A stretch of 64,000 bases of DNA from Dendrophyllia cribrosa (taxonomy: Eukaryota > Cnidaria > Anthozoa > Scleractinia > Dendrophylliidae). Under the pieces are notes generated by a model. It ran no database searches, had not been told where the DNA came from, and was given only the letters and a program-made list of their open reading frames with translations. Numbering within the stretch: position 1 is the stretch's first letter; every line of letters starts with the position of its first letter. A program made the position numbers and the translations under genes. Positions 49,901 to 61,900 of this stretch are shown here, piece by piece. Location: assembly GCA_024195265.1 (NCBI GenBank), contig JAJLRJ010000002.1, positions 19,604,307 through 19,668,306 on the forward strand. The letters run 5' to 3'.

Positions 49901-52900
49901 TAACAGCTATGTTAATTGTGACGAAGATTGAAAGTCCACATGAAGACCTTAAACGCTTCTGGGAACTCGACGCTATTGGAATAGTAGACCTGCAGACAGA
50001 TCCAAGAACAGCTGAGGAGAAGGATGCACTCGAACAGTTCAACAATTCATGTAATTTTGATGGAGAACGGTATGAAGTTGGCCTTCCGTGGAAGAAAAAT
50101 CATCCGCCTCTTGTTGATAGCTACAAACAAGCTTATCAAAGACTCGAGTCCACTGAAAGAAACCTAGCAAGAGACCCTAAGAAGGCGAGAATGTATTGTG
50201 AGGCAATGAAGCAGTACATCGATGATGGCCACGCCCGACAGATTGATTAGAAAGACAATAAAGCAGACAAGATAAGATACATTCCTCATCATGCAGTATT
50301 TCGAGAGAACAGAGCCACTACCAAGTGTCGAGTCGTATTCGATAGCAGTCAAAAGACTCCTGATGGTGTTTCTCTCAATTCGTGTCTTTTGAAGGGACCT
50401 AAACTGCAACCGAACATTGGTCAAGTTCTAGTCAGGTTTAGATGTCATAAAATCGGACTCATGGCTGACATCAAGAAGATGTTTCTACAAATCAAGCTTA
50501 AGAAACAGGACCAGAACAGTCACCGATTCTTATGGAGGAACTTACAAGTTGATCGCACGCCAGATGTATACTGTATGACGAGAGTGACATTTGGAGATAC
50601 GCCTTCACCATTTCTCTCTATTGCCACTGTTCAGAGGCACGTTGAGGAGCACAAGAAGGAGCACCCAACAGCAGCAAATGAAGTGAAAGAGAATATGTAC
50701 GTTGATGATCTGTTGTCTGGAGCTGCAGACGATAAAAGAGCATTGTGGTTGAAAGAGGAATTGAGTAGTCTACTTTCAAAAGGTGGATTTGAACTTACAA
50801 AGTGGGCCTCAAACTCACAAAGAGTAATGGCAGAGATACCTCCTCTAGAAAGAGCTCCAAGTCTTGTACCGTCCACGGAATCGGTAAAGATGTCCGACTC
50901 ATTGAAGGTGCTTGGAACCTCGTGGAACACGCTTGATGACGTATTAATGCTGACAAGTGGTTCAAACATTATCAAAGAAGATGATCCTATGACCAAGAGA
51001 AGTCTTATTAGCCTGTATTCCAGAGTGTTTGATCCAATGGGTCTATTTACACCATTCTTAATAATACCAAAGTTGCTGTTTCAAGAACTGTGGGCACGAG
51101 AGTTAGATTGGGATGAGCCACTGGATGCTGACATCGCACGAGACTGGCATACTTGGAAACAAGAGCTGCCCATATTGGACCAGATAAAAGTTCACAGATG
51201 GTTATTGCAGGGTCTATCCTCTTTTGTTAGAATGGAAATCCATGGATTTGCTGATGCCAGTCAGAAAGCCTATGGTTCAGCCGTTTACCTTTGCGCTGAA
51301 GACGAAAACGGCAACAGAGTCTCCAATTTAGTCATGGCGAAGTCTAGAGTGGCGCCGGCGAAAAGAATCACCCTGCCAAGATTGGAACTCCTTGCGGCGT
51401 TTATTACAGCTAAATTGCTCCAATACGTCGTCCAAGCCTTGCGAGTCTCGGTGGATGCAGTTTATGCCTGGTCTGATAGTCAGATTGCACTTGCTTGGAT
51501 CAGGAGGCCCAGTTCTAGCTGGAAAGTCTTTGTAGCGAACAGGGTTCAAGAGATACACGAGAGAATTATGCCAAGTCAATGGAGATTTTGTCCTGGGAGT
51601 CAAAATCCTGCAGATTTAGTCACGAGAGGAATTTCTGCAACTCGCCTCAAGGAGTGCACGCTTTGGTGGAACGGCCCAGATTGGCTTCAACAAACCAGTT
51701 GTTATTGGCCTGAATGCGATGTCCAAAGGTCAGTTCCGGAAGAATGTCTGGAGGAAGCAACAAAAGAAACCTCGGAAGCGTGTTGTCTCGTCTATCTTCC
51801 GACTAACAAAATGACCATTCCTGAACTGGCATCAAGATATGAAACCTGGCAACGCCTAGTACGAATAACTTGTTGGATCTTAAAGTGGTCACGTTTACGT
51901 GGACAACCAAAGAAAGGAAAGTTGTCAGCCGAAGAAATTCAAGAGTCAGAGTACACGTGGCTGAGAAACAGACAAAGAGTTGCCTTTCTCCCAGAAATTG
52001 ACAAGTTATGCAAGAAGAAGCAAGTGTGTCAAGAGAGTTGCATTGTTAAGCTAGATCCACAGTTTGACGAAACCAAGAAATTGCTTGTGGTTGGCGGACG
52101 CCTACAGTTTGCACAAATTCCCGAAGATGCTAAACATCAGATCATAATACCACACAACGATCCAGTTATAGAGAAACTGATCTTACACGTGCATACCAAA
52201 GCAAGCCATGCTGGTCCAGAAACAACTCTGGCCTTCCTTCGTCAGAGATATTGGCTCACACAAGGAAGAAGAGAGGTAAAACGAGTCCTGAGAAAATGTT
52301 TAACCTGTAAGCATTGGAAGACGCAGCCAGTTCAACAGAAGATGGCACCTTTACCAGCTGAAAGAGTACAGATAGCGCCACCGTTTACTAACATTGGTCT
52401 AGATTTTACAGGCCCATTGCATCTTAAAGTAGAAGGAAAACCTAAGTCGATTACAACCAAAGCCTATGTGTGCATTTTCATCTGTGAAGACACCCGTGCG
52501 GTCCATTTCGAGCTACTAAACAGCATGACAACAGAAGATTTCCTGCAAGCCTTTCGTCGAATGGCTAATAGACGGGGAATGGCAAAGGTAATTCATTCAG
52601 ACAACCAGACCACCTTCCACAAGGCAGCAAAGATCTTCCAAGCATCGAGTCAGAGAATGAAGTTAACAAAAATAGACCCGAGTATAGTGGAAGACAAGCT
52701 GGCCAATCAAGGAGTGACTTGGAAATTTATAACAGAGAGAGCCAGTCACCGTGGTGGACACTGGGAAAGAGTGTGTCGACAGCTCAAAGAACCTCTGAGA
52801 AAGGTGTTAGGCAAAGCTTTGTTGAATTACACAGAGATGACGGTCCTGACAGACATAGAAGCCATGGTCAATTCACGTCCCCTGACATACATTGGTGATG

Positions 52901-55900
52901 ACATCAGAGACGGGCGAGTCATCACCCCGGCGTTGTTGGCTGTTGGAAGAGATCTCGAAAGCCCACCTGATGATCCTCCAAAGAGAGCAGAAGTAACCTT
53001 GACAGAACGTTTTCGGTACCAACGACGACTTCAAAACTACTTTTGGTCTCGTTGGCTACGGGAGTATCTGCCGGGACTCACCGTTCGACAAAAGTGGACC
53101 AAGGAAGATGTTCCCTTGAAAGAAAAGGATGTCGTTTTGGTCGCAGAAGACAACGTTCCAAGAGGAAAATGGAGAATTGGAAAAGTTGCTGAAACCTTTC
53201 CGGGAAAAGATGGACGAATTCGTACTGTCAAATTCTTAACCAAGAAAGGGATGATCAACCGACCGGTGCAGAAACTACACCTGTTGGAGGAGCATGCAGA
53301 ACAAGTTCAAAATGAAAACCGTCTTCCAAGTGGCACTTCCGTCCAAGGAGACGTGCAGCCCCTCAAGGTTCAAAGGAAGGTGCAACCCCGTGATGTCCAA
53401 AGAGAAGTTAATGACTGTCCGTCATTGGTGGGGGAGGATGTACAAATCAAGACACGCAGTGGGCGCGTAATTAGGGCCCCCAAGAGACTATGAACTTTTC
53501 TAATTAATATTCCGTTTTTGTTAGTTTTTTTTTTAAGGTGTGTTTGTGAATGTAAAAGTGTGAGCTGTCAAGTTTTAGGGTTAACCGAGGATGCTTCGGG
53601 CGAAAACACTCTGAAAACCTAATCCTTCGTTAAAAGAAAATAAAACTGTAACAGTAGACGGCGTCTTCGTGTGTTCCGGATAATGGACCCGTACAATATC
53701 AATTGTATCGTTCGCCAATCACAGACATCGTTTGGACAGCTACGGGGTCGCCCCTTGGTTTGGAGTACTTGTGAAAAGGACACCTCAAGATTTAAAGACT
53801 TCAAGAATTGACCGAGTAAGCATGATTTTGACCAAAAAAGGTCTAAATCCCCCGTGACATTGCCTCTTTACAGCCATGCTCCGTCACGCGTGACCAGTAT
53901 TTTTGAAAATTTGAATGGAGTTTTCAAGTTTACGCATCGGTTTTGTAAATTCATTCCGAGATTTGGAATTTCCGTGAGAATTTTACCGCATTTTCGGAAA
54001 CAAAGAGCAACAAAATATCATTTCATTTGAAATGTTACATATCCGAGCAATATCAGGTTTTTTATGCGTGTAGCGAAGTTATTTTTCCGTTAACTGTGTT
54101 TTTCAGAGAGATCTTCAAGGTTTCATTCAAATCTTGGACTTTACAAAGAAATATTCAAATGTTCAGTTCAGTCTTGTGAATAACTAGTCACGCGTGACGG
54201 AGCATGACTGTAATTTGCCGCTTATATGGAGCCACTGTCTCGTGCATTGCTGATAGAAACATTAGCCCTGCCTTACTTTCGCTTTTTATTGTGCGTCTTC
54301 GTGCTGGAAAGTAATTTTTAAAAGAAAGATGCTCAATTGCTTACCAAGGCTTGCGACGCATCAACAGTGTCTATCTTGCAGTTTGCCTGCAAATGAAACA
54401 ATAGAAAACTTTTATTTCACAACCAACCAATCCATCAATTAATTAATCAATCAATCAATCAATCAATCAGTCATTTTATTATTCGACATAGCATTCTAGA
54501 GTGCAAATACGCATCAAAACGAGTGCAAATATGACACGCTGTTATATAGCTTGAGTTTTTCTCAATACAACGCGTGCATTGATTGGTTGATTCATGGTCA
54601 CATGACATCTAACAAACAAACTATTTTCCTTCAATTGTCCTAAGCGGGCAACATTTGCGAAAGCAGGCAACAATTTTGACGTCAGAGGGTAACATTGTAC
54701 TGTTGCCCGCCAGCGCACGTGATCAGACCGTGACAAAAAGTGGCATGATAATGATGCGATTGATGTTTACCTCGAGTGCTCGGCGCGTTTTTTCAAACTC
54801 TGTTATGTTGTGTTTTTGGTGTTGCTATATAACAAATCACTTAATGACTGATCCCTCGGGAAACAGTGGATTTTGTTTTTTAATATAAAACATTACCCTC
54901 AGGCAAGAAAACTACAGATAACAGTACTTAAAAAATATAATTGACATTAGAGCCTGAAAGTTAAATCAACCACACGATTTTCAAGTTAACCTCTGGCCAT
55001 TTTTTATGTTAATCTTATGCAAATAAAGGTTTAAAGGAAATCAAAAAAGGAGCATAAAAATTAACTGAATTAAAAAATATATGCAAACTCAATTACTTTA
55101 GATATTGTTAGACCAAAATCCAGAGCCATTTGACAATTTAGAATACAAAATGAGGAAAACAAGGCCGAGAAGTGATATCATTGTATAGAAACCAAGTTTT
55201 GGTTTATTACAAGAAAATATTATTACATGACTATGACAATAGACAATATCAATTATCTTGTAATAAACTAAAACTTGGTTTCTACAATGATATCACTTCT
55301 CGGCCTTGCTTTCTTCATTTTAGATATTGTTGTGACAGTAAATAATGCTTTAACTTTTTTGGAGAAGGAAAATAAATTTAGATTCTTAAGTTGGACAGGA
55401 AGAATTTTCCAAAGACAAAGTAACTGTTATATCATCTCTCCAAATTAAATAAAAACAAACAAACAAACAAACAAACAAACAAAATTCCAATCTGTAAACG
55501 ATGTGTTTTCCTTCTATTAAGACAATGTACCATACCTGTGTGGTCACGACAAAAGCAGCATACAGCTCCCCGCCTTGTGTAGGGATATCAGAGGCGTATT
55601 GAGCCTCCCCAGACGTCTAAGAAAAGACCAAAGATCATCTCTCAACATAATGTGTAAATATACTTCTGTCTGCTCTTATTGTAAAAAGATATCAGCCGTC
55701 TGTTGTCATCTCATATTTATAGGAGAAGTATCACGGAAATTTTGACACAATACATACACATTATTCGATGGTTTAAGAGATAATACGCGCGGATGTTCTA
55801 CGACTTGCGTAGTATTTGCGAGGAATACGTAAAATATCCGCACGTATTATCTGTGAAATCATCGAATAAGGGATTTATTATTCGACTGAAATTATTTTTC

Positions 55901-58900
55901 TACCGGGAATCCTTAAGGTGTAAGACAATCATGCATCAGCGACTCTCTTGTCTGTATTATGTTGTCATTTTTATTTCTTGATCGTGCTATTAGATTAAAA
56001 GCTGCCTCGCATTTAAGTAAAGGTTATTTTTAGGCAACGAATGAACATGTGATTTATTCACCTAGGGCGTGGCCCGAAGTTAATTATCGCATATTCATGA
56101 GGTGTCTCAAAACAGCCGGCATATTTTTACATATGGGCGAGGTTGAGACACAGATGACTGTTTTACGAATGTACGTTTCACATTCCAGATTCTGAAAGCA
56201 CCCTTTGGTATTTCCACTTTGTATGCTCGTTTGGTTGTTTGCTTGTTTGGTTGGTCGAATAAAGTACCCTTTGGAATTTTCAAGTGGTTAACTCAAACCG
56301 CAAACATGTTTTTCCTCTTTGCATTTTTCATTACACGTTTCGCAAGAAAGATAATGTTCGAAACATAAAAAGGGTTAATAGCTCAAGTGCTGGGATACCA
56401 TGAGCTATATACATTATACATCATACGGTTCTTACCTGTACTTTGGCGGCCAGTTTAGTCATGGGTTTTGTTAACGGGTATTCCTGGGACTGTGTGTCAT
56501 AACTCTGAGTGCCAGAGGAAACAGGACGAACAAAGGGCTCTGCTGCTGACCGCACCTTCGCAGATGCCTTATCTCCGAGCAAAGACAAATAAAACTACGA
56601 AAAAACAGATAACATACACTAGTGCATCAGTCTTAATTTTCGAAATACCATAAAAAGCAAGGGCTGACAACTGCGTAGAAAAAGTAACGCAACAATGGCA
56701 TGATTGAGACCAAACCGAAAGTTTAAATGCAACTGTGGATAGTCTAGGCCATTTCACTCCTAAACCCTTTCAACCCTAATATCAAAATTTAAATTTATCA
56801 GTCTAGGCCATTTTACTCCTAAACCCTTTCAACCCTGATATCAAAATTTAAATTCTCATTTCTTGTCCCTATACATTTCCTATAGAAGTAGTGGGGAGAA
56901 ATTGTTTAGATATCAATAGAATTCATCTTGTGTGATCATGTCCTTAATTATCACATGACCTTTTTGATTGATAAGGCATTGATACTACAAGGAGAAATTT
57001 GATGCTGATCACTCTTAGGGGGGCTATGTCATCAGATTATAGTATCATTTAGAATAGCCAAAAGACATTTGTATCGAAAGAAAAATAATGGTCTAGTTCC
57101 CCAATCAGGAGCCAGCATTTATATTAAAGTAACATCCCATACTACTCACGTTACATAAATCGTTGTTTGCCTTGCCAGAAAAAAAGGGTTAAATGCATGA
57201 ATTTAAAACATTGAGAGTGTGCATGTTATAAGACTTATTGATCACCTTATAAAACAAACCAAGCGCCACTGATTTCCGATATTCTTTACTTGCACTGACA
57301 GGAGAGGAATCCGGATTGATTTCTTTTTCCAGAGAATTCAAGGCATCTAAAAGTGGAGAAATTAGATTAAGCCTGTAGCCATGGGGTCATAGGATCTTTC
57401 TTTCGCCCAATGTGTAGAATTTTGGGAAGAAAATTGTGTGAAAACATTATCCTACTGTTCTGAGGTAATAGTTTTCCTTTCAAAAGATTTTAAAGTATAC
57501 ACAATATTGCATTTCACGTCGCAGTTGTGATGGTGTGTCTTTTCTATAGAGGTATCGAAGAGGTACGTCTTTAAAGAACCCTTTCGCGCCCAAAAGTGAC
57601 CGGCACCATATAATGTGGAGAAACAAACCTAAATACCAAATAAAAGAATTGCTCAATACCGTTTATTCGAATGGTCACACTGTAGGATCTCATCCATGGA
57701 CTCAAATTAAGTTAGAACCACCTTACACAGCATAATAAACAGCACCACAGGAAAGTACTGATCACTAGCTTTTATTTGGATATTCACACTTCAGACTCAA
57801 AACTTACAGCCATCTACAAATGCAGAGGATATGATTGACTCTGAAGATAAAAGGTTTTAAATCCAAATACATGTACAAATCAACCGTTACAGAAGGTGAC
57901 GTGGGCCAATGATTAGGGCGCTGGGCTTGTAGTTTACGCTATGTTATGGCCCTGTCACACTATTGCGTATCGTACAAGCGTATGCCAGCGTATAAAAAAT
58001 ATCAGTCATACGCTCGTATACCCTGACATACGCTAGGACTACGTTAGGCATAGGTTGTATACGTTTCAAGCACGGTCGCATACGGTGGCATGCGCTGGCA
58101 TACGGCGAGGGAGAAATTTTTTTTAAGCATGCTTAAAACTTTTGTGCGTATTCGGACGTATGGTTTATACGCTAAACATACGCTAGGCATACGCTGAATA
58201 CGCGAGAGTTACGCAAGAGGTACGTTAGTCATAGGTCAAGTACGCTGGTCAAACGCTGTATTTTCAAGGGCATTTTGTGCGCATGAAAATTATTTTATGA
58301 ATTTTCATACGCAACTCATACGTTTCTCTCATACGCAATAGTGTGACAGGGCCTTTAGTAGCCATGTGGTCAGGCTCCTACAGTTATGTTGTTCAATTAA
58401 CGATGTTCCCATATTTGATTAAGGACCAGATTATATGAACAACAGTGTTCTCCAATAATTATGGTGTTGATAACACATCTGAAGATAATTATTACCTTTA
58501 AGAGTGGCTGCATCAGTCAGAACTTTATTTTTTAACAATGCTTCCGTGTCTTTGGCGTGGAACTGTGGAAACATTCATGCAATTAACTGTCATTCCAGTC
58601 ACGAAGAGAAGTATAACTCTCTGTGAAATCGTGTTACCGAAAACAAAGTTAAAGTGTAGGCCAAAATAATAGTTAAAGAAAGCAATGACAATGAAATCCG
58701 ACAGGCATTTTTCTTAGTGATTAAATGACCTTGATCGTGCACAAAACACCATAGATTTTAGCCTGTGTTGGAGCAAAGGACAGCCGTAAAACAAACTATT
58801 AAGCACGGTTGCGGCATCTTTGTTATTGCACTTGCAATGTTTGGTAAACAGTGCCTCAACTAGCTCCACCAGCATCAGTGAGTCATGCAGCTGAATTGTT

Positions 58901-61900
58901 CAATTCATTAAGTCACTAAATCCCAGCCCTCTCTTTAAGATGTGCGCGTCTTAGGCGCATTGACTTAACGCCCAAACGGAAGGGGGGTTAGGAAGCATCG
59001 AAAGGGGGAGGGGATCAGTCAATAAGGTAGCGGGGAGGGAAGGGGGGAGGAGTGTCGAGTAAAAATGGCAGGGGGTGGGGGAGCCCCTCGGGCCCCTCCC
59101 CTGCACCCGCTACTGTGAAATATGCTCATTTAAAGGGGCTATGTCGCGAGGTTTCGCCTAATTTTAGTAACTTTAATTTACACTTTTATCTGTCAAAATT
59201 CTTTTGTTCGCTGATACGAAACAGGACTCGAAACGGAACCAGTGGTCACGTACACAAGAGCTGTTGCTTGTTTTGATTTAAGTCCAACAATTTCATCGCT
59301 CTTTTCTCAAGCGAAACAAAATCTGAAAAATGTTAGGTTTGTCTGTGGGGGTAAAGAAGTACAAAGCGAAGACTCTGGTACCATGTTAATATGCTGAAGT
59401 GTACTATATTTAGCCAACAGAGAAGAAGAACCTTCGTCCATGACATTCCATGGTCAACTGATTTCTATCGCTGCTCGTACATATTGAGAAATTTAGCCGT
59501 ACGATTTCAGAATCGGAAAAATAACCGGGCGAAAATCAAGACAAATAGATTATTAACGTATGTGAAAAATCTGAAACCATTTGGTGAACACAGCACTGTA
59601 GGATTGAATGGATTCGACGACAATGGCGTAAACTTGAAAAACAGCCACCGGACGTTTTTCAAGATTGTAGCTTGCGTGACACCTCGCGACATAGCCCCTT
59701 TAAGACCCTGCAGACCACTTTGTTAATTGACACCATTATTTAGTACCCATATACATGTGCAAGTCAAGAAATGCACTTACCGGATATTGTCCTATTCCAC
59801 CATACACGATGTTGACAAGTTTTACAGTCATGGTTGACTTATCCACCTGAGCATTAAACCCTGCATTCACATAGGCATGGGCATTCTGAAAACACAGCAA
59901 TCATAGAACACTCAGTACAAACTTGAAGGCTTAAAAATCAAATTAAGTTGGTGTGAATATTCGAAACGGTTTGCTGTAAGCCATTTTCCTTATTTATTTA
60001 AGCCTGGCAACAGGTGGTTCTAACTTCTGAGTCTGTGGATGAATGTGACCAAATGTGACCACTTAAATGAACGCTGTTTAGTAGAACTTTCCTGTTATGC
60101 TATCATTATACTTCAAAAACTCATTAATAATTCATAAGGCCATTACCCAATCAAATGGTAGATAATACATCACGTGCAGTGACTTTATATCGATAAACCT
60201 CATCCTTATTAGTATGCGGTGTTTTATCAGATATAAAGACACTGCACGGGACTTATGAATATTAATTAATTATCAACACAGAAACTGACACAACAAATGG
60301 TGACTTTAACTTTTTTTTTCAGTACTGTTTTACGATATGTAGCTTTTGCCAATCTATATGGAATCTTCTCCAACCAAATAAGCAACCAAAAGTTTAGCAA
60401 GTAAGCCGTTATTTGAATGACACCAGCGCCCAGGTGTAAATTGGTAGGAAAGCGAGTGGTTCAGAGATGCCAGCTGCTTATTTCTACTCGTTCAATGCCA
60501 ATGAATAAAAATTGTTAGACGTATTATGCACCGTACCTGTCAACTTTGGTATAGCATTTTTCATGGATTAGTTTTTTCCTCAGAACTTTAAAATCCCAAA
60601 ACTTTCGACAGTTGCCGGGAAGCCATGGTCACCTCGTTGAAGCCAGTGTGGCACATGTGCTGTATGCTAATCAGTCTACTTGTTTTTCTCGTATGCTAAT
60701 ATCCTCTTTGCACAAAAAGCACATTTGTTTGATCTCCGTAGGGACACGCTTTTGGCGGTTCGTGTTTGAAGCCGTTCAAAACACTCACAGCACGTGTTTT
60801 ATCAAGTCTAAAAATTCTCGCGCTTCGCGCTCGAATTTTTAAACTTGATAAATATACCATGCGCGATTTAGGGGTAACACTTATTCTTTTGTTAAAACAA
60901 TAGAATATTAGAGCACAAAAGAACGACAATACAATAGAATACAATACCATAGAATATATTAGAATACATAATTTTACCTAATACAATGAATGTGTACAAT
61001 GTACAATAGAGCTAACACCCTAAATCGGGCATCATATGTTGATAAAACACTGCTGTTCGTGTTTTAAACATTACTGAAAAAGGTGTTTTTTGTTTTAATT
61101 CTGGGAAACCTAAACTGTAACCATTCCAAAAAAAAGGCAAGTGATCAGTTACAATACAGCTGATTTCTCAAGACCAAACGTGTCTTAGTAAATTGTCAAA
61201 ATTGTACCTTACATTTATTTGAAGTCAAGATGTTATAAGTTTGAATTTTGTTACCTGGGCTCTTGGCATGACTTTGTAGGAACGCATGATACAGTCGTTT
61301 GTATACACAGGCAACAAGACGGCCCAGATAATCTGAAAAAAAAAAAAAAACAACTAAATAACACTGAACTGAAAGTGTAAATTCATCAATAGACAAAGAC
61401 TGGTCATCTGGAACTTTAAAAAAAAAATTGTCAAACTTGCAATTTGGCATTCTAAAGAGTTATTTCAATGTTTGTATAAATGACGGAATGCAAAGTTATG
61501 GGACCCCCAAGACTCTCGCCAAAGCTCCACGGAACCAGGGCAACACAAAAAGAAAGCCCCGGGATATGACTGTAAACCGCATGACTGCAGCAATACAGAA
61601 CCACAGAGCAAAAAAATTGAGGACCCGGAGCCCAGAAGGACAGTAACACCGAAGAACAGGGAGATATAAATTGCATGGAAGATAAAAGGGAAAAGAATGG
61701 GACATTAGCATAACTACAGGACCCCAAGACCACATCCAAAGTCGCTCAAAACCGCAGTACCACAAGATCGCAGTCAAACACGCCTTTGAATCTATAACAT
61801 GTAGAAACACAAAGGTGCAGACCCATGACGATGCAGAAACAAGAATCAGGGCACTCAGACCGCAGAAATATACTGGCTATTCCGTTGTAACTACTGGAAG

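Larger units (their letters stand above)
45939..53695 (+). mobile_element. BEL/Pao LTR retrotransposon
   Basis: TG...CA LTRs, target duplication ATATC at 45,934-45,938 and 53,696-53,700, and a PBS at 47,278. Gag with DUF1759-like and zinc-knuckle regions comes first, then aspartic protease, reverse transcriptase, RNase H and integrase in BEL order, and a purine tract before the 3' LTR. It lies in oxidase intron 11, antisense to the gene, and accounts for most of that 9.2-kb intron. Probably unable to move on its own now: 5' LTR and gag carry insertions and pol has an in-frame stop. Confidence 0.93.

Noticed and set aside
59391..59726. 111-residue frame as a gene
   Set aside because: Lies inside a TTAA MITE and runs into its right arm and flank; no recognisable domain.
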